A stretch of DNA of 64,000 nt from Syngnathus acus (GCF_901709675.1 NC_051094.1:2396501-2460500); one strand, 5' to 3'; positions 1 through 14,631 are shown, counted from the stretch's first letter. The notes: a model not told the origin generated them from the sequence alone. A program made the numbers and translations.

Positions 1-736
1 AATGATGTAAGTAGAAATTTTGACACAAAATTAATTTGTGAAAAAAAGGTCAAAATAAATCAGAATGAAGTTCTTTGACATAATGACGTCACCCTCACAT
101 TAGAATCTTATAACTCAAAATAAATCTTTGCAACTATATTACTGCAAAATTAATATTTTATCCGCCCATTTCACCTTTATTCTTGTTACTTTCTTTTAAT
201 TATTTTCTGCAAATTTGACCATCTATCATCTATCTAGTACAATTTTGAGTATTAAAAAATTTGTTCCTCAATAAAAATTCATTCATTCATTTATCTAAAT
301 ACGAGTGCTGTCCAAGCAAGAGACTCTTGCGTGTGCGTCTGCTTCCTTTCTGCCACGCAGCATCATAATGACGCCGATGGGCAGTGAGGCAGCTGGTCAT
401 CCTATTTAGCAAACAATGCACTTAATGGGTTTTCTCCAGGCCCTTGACAAGGTTCCATTGATGACCTCATTGCTACACAGGCAACATGTGTGGGTCAGAC
501 CACTGTGGTCACTGCGGGTCAAGGTTCGCGAACCCAGCACCACGACCTAATTCCCAGAGGGATGCTAGCGATGGACTCCCGAGTCAGTACACAACATTAA
601 TCCTTACAATTAATGTTAAGGGTCAAATTTGACCCAGTTTGAAATTCGACAGCAATAAAAATACCTTAGTCTTTTCACCCTGAAATTAGATTATTTTTTA
701 TTTTATTATTTAATATTTTCCTATTTTTCTAATGTG

Positions 737-763
737 ATAAATAAATAAATAAATAAATAAATA
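737..763. repeat. (AAAT)n microsatellite
   Basis: About six ATAA/AAAT units, grading into ATAG-containing repeats on the right side. Read directly. Confidence 0.9.
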
Positions 764-1523
764 TATAGATAAATAGATAAATAATAAGAGGAAAACGCTG
801 CCATCTTCTGCTGTAGTTGCAGCAAACTAGCGTTGACCTTGAGCCACAACTAAACCTCAGTTATAGTTTCTGGAACAGACCGGTGGAGGGCAAATCTACA
901 GCGCGCACAGGGAGGCATTAATGCAGAACATCATCATTAACGCTTTTTTTTTGAGAGAGAGAAAAATAATCAGCACTTTAGAAGGGTCTTCGGATATAGC
1001 GCTTTCCATCATTGATGTGGAGGTTAATTACCCAACTTGGAAATAAGAGGCCAAAGGGGCGGCATTTCCTGACCATTAGCTCCGCTCATTTGTGTGGGGT
1101 GTTCCACATGAGCATCCACAAAGTACTTTCCATCGGAAATAAGACCAAATCAGTCAGTCATCACGGCAACATCATCCCAACCGCAACGCCTTATATTACG
1201 GCCGGGGCCCTTCTCACCTCCACTTCCTTCTCATCATCGCTATCATCATGACCGACCGCAGAAAAACCCCAAAGCTAGCCGAGTGTCCCGTTTATGTGAG
1301 TTAAGATGAGATGGCGCATTGTCCCACATCTCCTTGTAACCCGCTGCCCATAAATCTGCCCGCGTGGCCTGTGAACGTTTATGAGCACTTTACATGAAGA
1401 TCACTCTCGCAAACAACGCCCTTCAAGATGGTAATGAAAGGCGAGCGGCAAAGGTGGAGATCAATGTCAGGTTTGGGGATTGGTGACAGGGCCCGCTAGC
1501 TCGCAGATGTGAGATAAATTAAA

Positions 1524-1543
1524 GGGGGGGGGGGGGGGGGGGG
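1524..1543. repeat. Poly-G run of about 20
   Basis: An uninterrupted G homopolymer. The exact length is unreliable in any assembly. Confidence 0.9.
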
Positions 1544-4500
1544 CCTTAAGAGGAGAGTGCAAAATCATAACAAATGTAGATGACGCATGACAGAAAAGAG
1601 GCGATACGAAGAGTTTGAAAATAAGGTGAGGCATATGTCATAGTCTCCGTGGTCGCCGTGCCAAAACACTGATGCAAGTTAACATCCCACCAAATTATGT
1701 TTAAAAAAATGACAGCATCTTTCAAAAACCTCAGCCGAAACATTTACGTCCATAAAAATAATAAATGCCCCAAAGGCCAAGGGCCAAATGAAATAAAACG
1801 AATCCCCAGACTGTGGCTTCCTGTCAGCCGACGGTCGAGGTCAGGGGTTAAATGGGGTCAAAGAGTCTTGAACCAGAGTCCAGGGACACCCGAGATCAAT
1901 GAAAAGATGTTGAACATGAGAGTTCATAATGGGTGACTGATGGGAAGAAAAATATGTCATGTGGGGTCAGTGTTGGGGAATGATTGTTCATTTTTACACA
2001 ACATGTTCAAATGTCTTTTTTTTTGCAGCGAATGCCAAGTTCAGCATGACCTCATTCGACTGGACGAATAAAAAAACAAGAAAAATTGTGTAGTTTGGCA
2101 AATCGAATAACTAACAAATGAGGAAGGCTTTTTTTTTTTCATTCCCTTTCATGCCTGCTTTTGACTCGATGCTGTGCAAGGACTTGGTTCTGGCTGTTTT
2201 CAGGCAGGTACCAGCTCAGGTCAACCCAGCCAGCCACCGATTAAATCACGTCTCCACTTTCATCTGCGGCCAGGAGTCCGGCCGAGCATGCCCCTTTGCA
2301 CAGACCGGGGTGGGGGGGTGCATGCAGGGACAAACCCGGTTCCCGAAAAGAGGAAGAAAACAGGAGGGGAAGGACGATTGAAGGGTTGGGGAGGGCTGTG
2401 GAAGAAAGGAGGCGAGGAGAAAAGAAGAAATGCACATTGTACTTTTCAAATGGATGGGAAATGATTCGCTGGGATTTGCTGACAATTATACGGTGGGGTT
2501 TAATCAATTCGCAGCATTCACAGCGTGGAGAGGCCTGATCCTCCAGTACAAAGGAACAGACCGTGGGAGGGCGGTACCTGAGAAAGCGGCGGCCCGGTGT
2601 AAGTAACATGAGGCAACACTCCCTTCCCCACACATTGCACTGCAGCATATGGCCCCTTTCTGAACTTATTATCTAGCGGATTAAGGCCAATTGCAGGGAC
2701 CCAAGGGCCCTGTGGCTACCTCCATTGCACCGCCCCCCTCCCCCCCAGGAATGAGGCTGACTGACAAGGGGCATTGTGCTGGGCACCTAGACCGCCACAC
2801 CCCTCACTTAGCCTGTCACGCCGCATAGCGTGATGAGGTTATTTGCTAGCCAGAACAGCATCTGACCGTTAGCTGTGTAGCGACATGGCTTACTGTAAAC
2901 GCGCTTAGAAACACCTCAACGCTTCTTCCTAATGTTTCATGAAATCACGTCGCCGCCTTGACGACAGGCATAATAGCCGCAAATGAGCAAAACGCTCGCG
3001 TGGATTAAAAGCACCTGAATGCGAACACGCAGATTAGGCCGGCGGCAGATACTCCAGGGCTAATTAGCATATCATTGCAAGTCGACATGCAGGATCAACC
3101 TGAGTGCAGACATGCTGGGAGAAAAGACTCCGTTGCTTGATTATGGCTCCATTATGCACACAGTACTTTAGTGAAGGGCTGAGAGTACGAATTAAGATCT
3201 TGATGACCACTGTGAGGGGACCTAGGCTACATATGGATGTGGACAGGCTCAGGGGTCCGCGGGAGGCTGAGACTGCGGGAGGGGTGTACGGTAGTTTGTG
3301 GCCTTCCATGGTGAGAGGTTTGACAAGAGAGGAGCCCCTCTTTAAGCCCTCATTTGATCTGGCAATGGGCAGGTGATCCCGTGCTTGCTTTTGTGTCCCA
3401 CCGCAGGGGGTTATCCACCCCGTCATACCTGGCGCCCTTCGGGGCACCTTATTTGGAGAGACGCTAATTCAGGTCCGGCCATCCCCGCCGTCACAGAGGT
3501 CCACCCGATCATAGGCTGGCAGGGTCAGCGCCACGCTGAGTCAGTAGGGAGGCCCGGTGCCTGCTTCGTTAATCCCCCTCACATACTGGGAGGTGTCGGA
3601 GGGGCAAAGTTCAGAGATGGAGCAGTGAAGCCATCTTCCTGGTTCTTTTAGACAGGATTAGCGGGCCCGCTAGGGGGTTCGTCCTCAGAAGCAAGGTCTC
3701 ACTCTGGTCATCGAGGGCCACGTCTGAGGAGAGCAGACGGAGGTCTGACTCTGGTTTGCTTCCGTTGTCAGACCAGATGTCCACAAAGTTGACTTCGGTC
3801 GGGTATGCTTCAGAATGGCAAACCCTGATCGAATGGCAAATTATGAAATGATTTGTCATAAAAATGCAAAATCTTTGCCGATCTAACCCAGCCAATCAGA
3901 TCTGTCTCAAGTCTAGTACCAAGACCTGGCCGACTACATAACTGTTAATAGTCCCGATTAGCTAGCGTGCAACCTCAGGGTTCATTCGCTCGCTCTCATT
4001 ATCAAGTGGATAAACCGAGCTGCTCGATGCCGCGGCGCTTCATCCGAGCCCACTCAAATCACGTTAGCTCGTCAAATCAGATTAGCCCATCTTGCGGCAA
4101 ACGCGCTATTAATTCCGAGCGTCGCCGGTTACGTCGGCATCCTCGCGGTCGTCAGAGCCACATCCAACGGGGTCAGGTGTGTGTGACTAAAGAGATATTT
4201 TAACCGTCGGTGACAAGGTGGCAGTCCTTTGCGCTAGCATGTGTGTTTAGCGGCACACACAACACGTTGTCACCTCTGTGACCCGGCGCTGTCACAAAGG
4301 GTCGAGCTGGTGACAAAGTGCTGCTGTTTGTGCTGTGGAGGACCACGCTTTGTTGAGTGTGGGTGGTGGCAAGGACAAAGGTGCTTGGAGGAGTGGGTCT
4401 GGTGCTAAGGACCAAAGTTGTGTCTGCGGTGCCAGTTACTGTGAGGCCGCAAACGCGCGGTGAATTTGAATCTCCAAATTGAGGTTATAATAGATATTTT

Positions 4501-6157
4501 TTTCCCGTGATAGTTTTTCATTTGTTTGAGTTTCATTTAGTTTGTTTAGAGCAGGTTGGCTTGTTTTTATATTGAAAAAATTTACTTTGTTTGGTTTTTA
4601 TTAGTTTTAGTGTTAGATTTGTGTTTCAATTTTAGTGAGTTTTTTAAATGTAAAATGTAGTTTCAGATATTTTTACCTCGTTTTTTAGCAACCGTTTTTA
4701 CTTTTATTTTCATTAACCATAATAACCGTGGACCAGACCACTGTTTATAAATAAAACAATCCACAATACATCCATTTTTCTAATGGCTTGTTCATGGCTT
4801 ATCTGAAGAAACCGTAAATATAATACCTTAAATATTCTTCTGTATAAAGATGGATGCAAATAATGCAATTTGTTCCATATCCAACAAATGCTGTCTCCAA
4901 AGACTCTCTCATAACTTTCCTTCGCCCAAAATAGAATGATGTGTTCCCCTGTTCAATTTCCCCAAATTCCGAGTAACGCGCTGATGCACGGCTTCCACAC
5001 GAAACAATTACACTCTTGGACAAGAAGTGAGAACGAAGGTCGTTGTGACTCATATGCATGCCGGGAGGTGGAGTCAGCCAGTCTGAGTGTCTGAGGCTAA
5101 TAACAGTAGAGTGGGAGGACGAGGTGCACCGAGTTAAAAAGGCTTCGGGAGGCTGTAGGCGAATGTCTCCAAATAAGCGTGCACCTCTCCACGTAAACTG
5201 TTCTGATAAATGTTGATGGGCCTTCACTGTAGTGCGGTGCTGAAGGCCGTTGAAGAGCAACTTGCACTTTACTCCTCCGTATTGCGAAACTGAAATGTTT
5301 TAATGAACGTATTTCCTCCAATAGCGACTATTTACTCAACGGGTAGGGGTACAGGATTTGAAGAAGTGAATTGAAATATTTTTGTTTCTTTCAAGACAGT
5401 TCTCATGACTTGGTTGGATGAAAGAATAACTTGGCCATTAAATATTTGATGAACTTGAAAATGCATTATTACGTGTCAGAATTTTAATGGATGGATGATT
5501 AAGGTTTACGCAATGATTCAGAGGAAAAGGAATGTGTATTTTTTTATGTTTTATACCGCCCATTTTTGGATTTAAAAAAGATAATGGAATTCGGGATGTA
5601 TTCTTGTTTTAATGGTATTTTGCTCTTATATTGTTGCAAAATTTACCCATAAGCCATCAAAGTTCAACAGTTACATGTCTCTGTGGTATTCTGAGCAAAT
5701 GTGCTGGTGACAAAGACAGTTCTCAGGAGGGCTGATTAAAAAAAAAAAAAAATCAGTTTATGGCATGCAGAATCTTAAAGTTCCAAGATCACCACAATTT
5801 GCCTTCATTTAACACACACTGGTAAATGTCAAATTCCCGGGTCAGCCTAAGTACACACACCAGCATCAAATTTTAAAATATATACTTTTTTTCATTCCCT
5901 TCAGGAAAAGCCATCAAATTTCAAGGTGAAAGAATAATCTTTAGGGTTACTGCTTTTAAATATCAAACTGGTTCAAATTTGTATGTCGGATATAAAATAC
6001 ACAGACGGGCAAATAATGCTAATGCATGACGTCAGCTAGCTGTTTTGTTATCAGCTGTAAAACTGCAACCAAACAATTAAAAATCTGAAAAAAAGCAACT
6101 GATAAGCTTAAAACACGACTGGAATCAAATCATGTGTGTACAACGGATATGAGGAGG

Positions 6158-6310
<153 letters not shown>

Positions 6311-8757
6311 ATAGTGTTTTGCTTTGTTTTGCACAGGAGTTTCTATTGAATAATTGTCAGGATGAGCCGTTTGGAAGACGACTGACAAAAGCAGAGCTAC
6401 GACAGTGAAATTTGTTGCGGAAACATGAAAACGTGTCACACATTCATCTCCAAAAGAAATGCAATATTTATGAATCATCCGAGAACTCTCGGTTTTGCCC
6501 ACACACACATGCACACACACGCACACACACGGCTTGTTTAAGTATTCTCAGCATTCCGTCCACAAATCTTTTCCCACATCTTTATGCGTCTCCCTTATAG
6601 CGTTCCTTCATAAAGGGATTAACATGCAGAAAGGCTGCGTTAACATAACAATGATAGAAGTGTTTAAAAATCCATATTTTAAAATGGGAATGTAATAATC
6701 ACCGTGTGAAAGTGACTGTACATCAAAGGCGCTCGCTCAACTCTGATGGTGAGAATAAAAAAAAAAAGCCCCGCCCTTCATTTTCTCATGGTTGTCACAG
6801 TAAATATAATATGAATTAAAAAAAAAAAAAATCAGCAGCTCATTTCAGACGTGCTGACTGGTCGCAAACTCATAATTACAAGGACTCGATCGAATATTTG
6901 ACCTTTATAAAAATATGATAGTGTTTAGTTAGTTTCATGGAATGTTTATTATTGTAATATGCTCAAGGGCATCCATTCTGCTTCCAATGTCTCCCTGCTT
7001 GTGTAAAAAAAAAAATATATCAGTTTTTCTACATTGATTAAATAATGACGTAACAGTCCGACATTGTATGATAAATATGATATGTGGAAAAACTCAAAAT
7101 TTACAAGAAACAAGGAAGAACAATCAGAGATTGAAGTGGTGTCACTTATTAGACATCTGTCATCCAAATACAAACTGATACCATTTAGCATTATGCTAAT
7201 ACTCCAGTAGCTAACAAGAATATTAGAAGCAGTTGACAGTTTGAAAAAAAAAGTAGCAGCATTATTTTAAAGCTGGACATTTGGACACAGCAATTGTCTA
7301 CCCACTCCTTAAAAATAACGTTTTTTTCCCCTCAGTTTCTATTTTTTTTCTATTAGGTGTATCTGAGCAGTAAATATTATTAAACAAGATTTTACATTAC
7401 ATATGGCACACACACTGAACAAAGACGCGTACTGTCTCTGCTAATTGCAATGGAAAGCCTTGAAAGTAAAGCGAGAATCGTACAAATTTTCAGCGAGGCG
7501 GCGATTAATTGGAGCTATCTGTTTGAAGACCTCCTGCTATGGTTAGACAAGCGGCTCCTTCGTCTTAAAACGCAAGCACGCCCGCCTGCACGCGGGGCTA
7601 CTAAGAAAACAAAGCCCCACTAATCATTTGAAGCCCCGCGCTTTGTAGGTGGGACTCCATCATTATCAGACGGCAGCAGTGTGGGGTTTTGTTGGTTTTA
7701 GCTTTGCATCTTCAATCAATGGCTCACAGGAAGAGCTTTAATCAGCCTCCTAATGCAGCTGTACAAGAGGTGGGCCGGCCCATTGTCTGGCCCTGAAAGG
7801 CCCATCCGGGGGGAGTCCTCTCGCGTTGTCTTTACATTCACCTGCTGGGCCTATTGGCTCTCTATCTGGGAGAAAAGGACAAGGGGGAATGAATAAAGAA
7901 CACGGGCAAAGTGTGGCTGGGCTCAGTCGGCCTTTAGGCTCATTAAGGAGCTCCTTGTCATCGCCGCGGTTTGGCCGGTTAAGCCTCGGTCGTCTCTTTC
8001 CCAGGCCAATTCAGACGCTCCGAGGAGCCGGCCGGGACCACGGGCGACAACCAACGGCGAGACGCAACACGGCCATGAGCTAATGATATGCTACTTGGGG
8101 AGGGGGAATGGAGCAAGTACGAGCATTAGGAACTAGAATCGTCACAAAGAAACATTCTTTAAATCTACAGAGAACAAATAACAGATTTGGAATAACGTAT
8201 CGCAGGAACTTCATTTTAGAGGTTAAAAGCACAAAAATGCTAAATTACGTAAAGTCATTTGAGTGCAGTACTTGGCTGCAACCAGCAGAGGCACTCTTGA
8301 TCTGGTCGTAAGCAGAACATGTCAGCTGTGCTATTTCCTAGTAGTCTTTAATGTGTCATGTTTCATTATAATGTTTTTCAAAAATCACTATAATCCATGA
8401 TTGATTTCTATGAATTATTTTCGATGAAGTATTTGGTTGATTCTGATGGAATCAACAAGAAAATGATATGGCGACTTTGCTATACATGTTAGATAAATAA
8501 ATCTGACTTGATTTAGATATAATATATAATAATAATATGATATATCTATTATAATGATGTTTGATTGGTTGAAAAACATTTTCCTTGATATGCTTCTTTA
8601 CATTCCCTAAAATAAAAAATAAAAATCTTGATCCATTGTGCATGATTTTCAAGAACAATTAAGGTCCAGTCCAGAAAAAAAGCTCAGTTGCAAAGCCCAT
8701 TGAATGATGTTCTTACCCCATCTAGTGAAGAGCGAGAGTAGTTCATTTGCGTTTGTG

Positions 8758-8779
8758 CGCGTGTGTGTGTGTGTGTGTG
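8758..8779. repeat. (GT)n microsatellite
   Basis: About ten GT units followed by a GCACGCGCAC segment, giving an alternating purine-pyrimidine tract. Confidence 0.9.
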
Positions 8780-10312
8780 CACGCGCACGGACTTGTGCGT
8801 GCAGTCCTATAAATTAACCCTTCAGAAAAAAATTAAACAAAATGAAAATGCATCGAGTACTGCTCAAAATTAATCGTCATAATATAAATGAATCACATAT
8901 TATTTTCACATTACTGGTCTTAGCACAGCCAGAGAATTTAATTTAAGGCTGGCATGGACTTAAAGCACATCAAATATTGGTGAACAAAATGTTTGGCTAT
9001 GACAGGGTCATGAAAATATTCAAAATGACATCTAACATTTCTGATAACATATCATCATGTCCCATCTCTTCGCAATGTAATGCTCATGACATTTCCAGAT
9101 TTTAAAATGCACGTCATTTGCACAGAGCGAGCGCTTTGGTATGATGAGTGCGTTTTCCGCCACAATGAAAAGTATAATGCAGCTAATGGCTGCGACCACC
9201 TGACAGGGTTTTTTGTGGGGCGTCTGCAGGAGGCCAAAGAAGAACTCCTACACTCAGACAAAAGGGGGATGGCAACAATTAGGGGAACAAAAGATGGCTG
9301 GCTGCAGAGATTAAACAAGAATCAGAGCGAGCGGCAACACAACACAAGCAGGAATTATTACTGACAATAATAAAAAAAAAAACTTTCTGTTGAAAATAAA
9401 AATGTGTTTCATTTTATCCACTGAAAAGAGTACATATTTAAAACCTATCTTGCCTACTTTGTGTGATTTTGACAGCCACTTGCTGGCGAAGGTCAGCTAT
9501 TCACCTGTAAGTAGCAAAATTACCCCTCATCTAATTCCTGCAGTCTTTCAGGTGCAGCCGACAGCCTGCTTTGCATTTTAATGCCCACAACCTGATTATT
9601 AAATCTCTGAGGGCTTTTTTTTTTTTTTGGTCTGAAAAAATGATTTGGGTTGCATGGCAACCAGCCTTGATCAAGCAGGCCACATTCCCTACCTTAAACA
9701 ACCAATTCTTATATTCAAGCATGCTGCTACTAATTAGAATACTAGAATGCACACTATTAACCTTTACACGGCACTAGTGGATATTTGAACTCTGGAAAAT
9801 GATGACGTAAAAAGCAAATACATAACCGGTTTTTGAAATAATAATAGTAATCATGGTATGTCAGGAAGATTGTCTTCTATATATTTACTTTTAGGGTATT
9901 ATCATTGCCATTATTGCTGATGGTTCCTTCACCTATTAAAGGTTATCAATCAATCAACTTGTTTTTTTTTACTATGTTGTGTCATCATCACATGACAAGG
10001 AAGATTAAATACAAATGCAAAATGATTGTTGACAATTAACATATAATTTAAGGTGCGGTAAAAAATTACTTAAAGCTAAAAATAATAGCATTGCATACTG
10101 TACGGGATTACACATAAACACACACACACACGTACATACACACTGCAGGGCCTTACAGACGGTAAAAAAAAGAAAAATGAACGTGTAACAAAGATAGGAA
10201 ACACGAGCTGAGCATACTCAATCTCATACTCAATTAAATCAAATGTACCGACTTTAAATACGTGACAGCCTATTTATACTGCAACTGTTTACTGCACACG
10301 TGAGATGTGTAA

Positions 10313-10336
10313 ACACACACACACACACACACACAC
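10313..10336. repeat. (CA)n microsatellite
   Basis: About twelve CA units. A shorter CA tract lies nearby at about 10,118-10,132. Confidence 0.9.
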
Positions 10337-13129
10337 GCACAATTCTTTACATCCAAAAAGACTGATTGAAATACTGGCATTTATTTACAAATGAACACGA
10401 GTGACCCAGATTTCCAAATTTTTGCTACGTAAAATTCAAGTCCCATTTTACTGCATTTCTATCCCACGATCCCCTTCATGAATCTTAAAATAAGAAAAAG
10501 ATAATGTCATAAATCTCCACCGATGTGCCTGAAGTAAAAATAAACGTTTTGGTTTTTAGGTTTCCATAAACTTAACATGTGCTTTTAAGTGTGATATGAA
10601 AAATGCATGGTAATTGTGTCTCTGTGCACCGAAGCAAGCCGGCGCTGGGCTGGAAGACAGCTTGTGACATCTGAACTCTGTGGTGTGGTACAGGCGTGTT
10701 AGGCCAGAAAACACGGAGGAATCCTGGGAATCATAAAAATGTTTGCAAGAAGCAACTACTATTTTTTATTTTTTGTTTTGCATAACCCATGCCCCCCTAA
10801 AAATAACCTTAGCACCCCTGGCTACTATTTTCTAATGTCAGAGTGTGATACTGTACGGGTACAAAGAAAAAATACAGGCTAGCAGGCTATTAATTTGCAC
10901 TTAATTATAGGTTTTCTTAAAATAATTGTTAGCCTAACAGCCTTCTTGTCATGCTGACTGAGAGTTTTTTTTTTAAGTGATATTATAAGATAGATATATA
11001 TATATAATATATGATATTGTAAGCTAAAAATAACTTGGACAGATCAGCGATTAGGCTAATAAATTTTGTAGTCTTTACGTTGTTCCAAAGTGAATAAGAA
11101 GTATCAATCCTTGAACTGCTGTTTGCACGACACAAATTCTATAGCTCCTTTCCATGAATTTATAAAACAAAACATTTTGACACCCAAAAGTGTGCATGTC
11201 TTTCCAGGTTGCTCAATGTGAATCCATTGATTTGCTTTTCTTGCTCATCTCTCATGTGCTTGTTGTATTTTCCGGAAACATTGACAAGGATGCGCGGGCT
11301 GCTTAGTATTCACTTCACGTAAAGTGGGTCTGTGTTCCTCATTTAGTTCTCTACTGTACAGCTGGGGAGCTGTCCGTGGTGCTGCAGTGCTATGCAAATG
11401 AGGCTGTGTTTGAATAGAGATGGAGGTAGACACAAAGCTCAATTAGAGAGCGAGTGGGGGGGAGGGGGGGCAGCGGGGGGCGCGTTAAAATGTCTGCAGG
11501 GAAGGGGGAAGGGAGGACAAAAAAACAATGCCAACCAGAGGAAAGCAAACACATTCAAAGCAATTTCTAATTTCTTTTCCCAAACCTGTGGCTCTCTGAG
11601 GGGCTTTCACTCACCCGCACTACGCAAATCAAACCAGCATGCACTTCCTGCTTTGTTTCAAGCTCAAAGTCACACTCACCCATGCGGCAAAATACATGAG
11701 AGGGCGGGAGGTGATTGGTGGCCATCTCGGTGTCGATGCCCAGCTTCGCCGCACATGACCCAGTGCCTGGATGAGTGTCCTTGGAGGTGGCTCTGACATC
11801 AAGCACCGGTTGCCATGGTAACGGCTGCACAAAAAAACAGAAGGGGGTGCATGTTATAATGGAGGGAAGAATAATTAATATGCACACGGAGGGGGTGGGA
11901 TTTAGAATCAGGCTTTAATTGCATTTGTTGGTGCGTGAAGCTGAGCTGCTTAACAAAATGAAATTGAATGAGATTTTTGTGAGCTCATTGGTCAGAGAAA
12001 TCATTTGCATGGCTGCCAAGGTTATTTCCAAATGATTTCCTTTGATACAAGAGAGACGGGCTTCATACATGTGGCGGTAACTATTGTATCAGCCTTCCTC
12101 CTCCCAGATGTGTACGGCCAAGGTGACAATGTAGCAATCCATCAGTCTGTGCTTGGATTTCAGGTGACATTGTATCCACAAATTGCAATCTTTTCATATT
12201 TTGTGCATGAAAGGGTTTGTCATATGCAGGCAAAGACACGATTCAAGGTGGAGGCTAACTTAATTAGAGAGGCACTAAAATCAAGAATATGACAGCAGTG
12301 GCAAATCTAAGATGGAAACTCAAGTGAGACTCTGAAACATAATATTGCATCGGAGTTAATGCATTCCCAAAATAACGGTCCTAATAAAATGGACAAAACT
12401 GGGAAAATTAGTTTAAAACTATATTTGTATTTTTAAGACCTATTATATTAACTAACTAACTTAATTATATAACGACCTTGCATCTTTGAGACACAATGTA
12501 GAGATGAAAAAAAATGCAGCAGTCAACCGTACCTACTTTACATAATGCGTTTCAAATTTAAATGAGGCACCACTCATTACGTGTCACAAAATGAACACTT
12601 AAAACAGATTCAAACAAGCTATAACAGCAAGCTTCCAAGGCAGAGGAGGAGCCTGTAATTCTAAGAACGAAAGCACAGACGAACAGCCCCAAAACATTTA
12701 CTCGACCAACATTCATAATACACTATATAATAATAACAATAAACATTGCTTCAATCTTCTTTTTCCTTTCATATGGCCCTAAGAGGACTTTATAACACCT
12801 GAAATGGTCCCTGATAGGTTCAAAGGCAGGGTTTGAGGATAATATTATACATTGATAATAATAAAAATACAGTACATCATAACTACATTTATCACCTGTG
12901 GTATTTTCGGAGTGCTGAGATAGGGTTTAAATATGCCCCTGTCTTGCAAAGTGATCACACTGTTTCCCATAAAACATTGGCGAGAGTATAAAACACACAC
13001 ACACAAGGGCAATTTTGCCCATTCAGCAAAAACAGGCAAATGCTTAGGGCCCGAGATTTCCAGGGGGCCCCCAAAAGTCTCATAACAACTGCATTGTTCT
13101 ATGATTTAAACTAATAATTACTGTTTCGG

Positions 13130-13447
13130 AGGCGGCTCGGTGGCGCACTGGGTAGCACGTCCGCCTCACAGTTAGGAGGGTGCGGGTTCGATTCCACCTC
13201 CGGCCCTCCCTGTGTGGAGTTTGCATGTTCTCCCCGGGCCCGCGTGGGTTTTCTCCGGGCACTCCGGTTTCCTCCCACATCCCAAAAACATGCTTGGTAG
13301 GCCGATTGAAGACTCCAAATTGTCACTAGGTGTGAGTGCGAGTGCAAATGGTTGTTTGTCTCTGTTTGCCCTGCGATTGGCTGGCAACCGGTTCAGGGTG
13401 TCCCCCGCCTACTGCCCGATGACGGCTGAAAATGGATGGATGGATGG
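13130..13447 (+). mobile_element. tRNA-derived-like SINE with target-site duplication
   Basis: A 318-bp element. Its 5' end carries a box A-like TGGCGCACTGGG (13,141-13,152) and a box B-like GGTTCGATTCC (13,185-13,195), spaced like the internal RNA polymerase III promoter of a tRNA. A unique body follows, and the 3' tail is a short GGAT/ATGG repeat. The flanks 13,117-13,129 (attactgtttcgg) and 13,448-13,460 (attattgtttcgg) match at 12 of 13 bases. That is a target-site duplication from LINE-driven insertion and fixes both ends. The single C/T mismatch suggests a fairly young copy. I do not assign a family name. Confidence 0.88.
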
Positions 13448-14399
13448 ATTATTGTTTCGGTCTTAATGTGTCCACTAAAAAAAAAAAAAGTTGGGATGGG
13501 CGAGTACCAGTACCAGTTCTTGGCCTTATTTCAAAGTATCCTTGCATGCACGCGCGCACACGCTGCAATGATCTCATCAATATTGCATGATTCCTTATGT
13601 TTATGCAATGCAGGAACGGCGCAAAGGGCTGAGTTGGGGTAAACGCGCACAGTACTCCCACGAACAAGCATATCACAGACAGACATAACTTGTAATGGCA
13701 GAATACAGGACATTTTTGGTTTGTTTGTTTTCTCCAAGAAAACACATACCCGTTCAAGCTCAGTAATTCCTCACTTGTGGTTGCAGGCAGGCAGGCTGGG
13801 CTGTTAAGGACAACAACACCGAGCACCGAAATCAAACCATAGCTGTGCTGGTATGCAAATGTGCGACTCCTGCTGAATGCATGTGCATTCATTATTCATA
13901 AATGACTCCTGTTTATGCAAATTGCGGTGTGCGGTGTTTCGGGCGGGGTGTTGAGTGGCGACGTTTCAAACAGCCTGTGATCACTGATCAAGCGCATGCT
14001 GGTTAAACTAATGCACGTTTTGTGCAAACGGACCAAAGGTACATTGAGTAGTGAACTGTAAAGAAAAAAACACACAGTAAATAACATATTGGTGATAAGT
14101 GCAATCTATAGAGTAATCACATGAATATTATATATATCTTTCTATCTTTAGTGTGTCCGTGTTTATTATAAAAATAAATAATTAGATTTCAGACGGTAAA
14201 ACTAACAAAAATAAGACTTTTGATGCGCAGTCCAATCATCATTACGGTAGCGTCATCAGCAAGCGACGACATGGTGTGACGTAAACACATGAGACCATCA
14301 TCAAATGCAAGCCATTTCATGAAATTAACGGATGCTAACAAGCTGCTATCTGACAAATTGTAGTCGTTCAAGGGTTTACAATATTTATTTTTCTAAATG

Positions 14400-14631
14400 T
14401 CGAGTATTAGGTAGGACTTACTGGGAGCTGACGTAACTTACCATGCACGACAAACCGTAGCCGAACGATGCTTCGAAACCATTGCGCACGAGCAAATAAA
14501 CGCAACAGCTAAGCAATTTGTTTCTCTGTTTTTGATCACTGGTAGCAAAGGCTGTAAAATAAAATGTCTTTATGTTTGCTATATCTGCAAAACATTATAA
14601 CTTACTTGCTGTGACGTCTTCTCTTGCAGCC
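14400..14631 (+). promoter_or_regulatory. Putative ccnh promoter and 5'UTR
   Basis: This sequence lies directly upstream of the ccnh start codon. It has CREB/ATF-like TGACGT words (about 14,429 and 14,611) and no clear TATA box. The bases just before the ATG end in a pyrimidine-rich stretch and CAG (14,619-14,629). A non-coding first exon spliced to 14,630 is therefore possible, as is continuous 5'UTR. The transcription start cannot be placed from sequence alone. Confidence 0.35.

Noticed and set aside
1524-1543. G-quadruplex regulatory site
   Set aside because: The long G run could fold, but homopolymers like this recur through the window (19,051; 38,347; 61,973) without gene context, and their length is assembly-dependent.
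4799-5260. 153-codon open frame on the - strand
   Set aside because: Composition is random-like, with no motif, no homologue recognised and no flanking exon signals.
13130-13447. A functional tRNA gene
   Set aside because: Boxes A and B are present, but there is no tRNA cloverleaf. The 318-bp length, tail repeat and target-site duplication identify a SINE.
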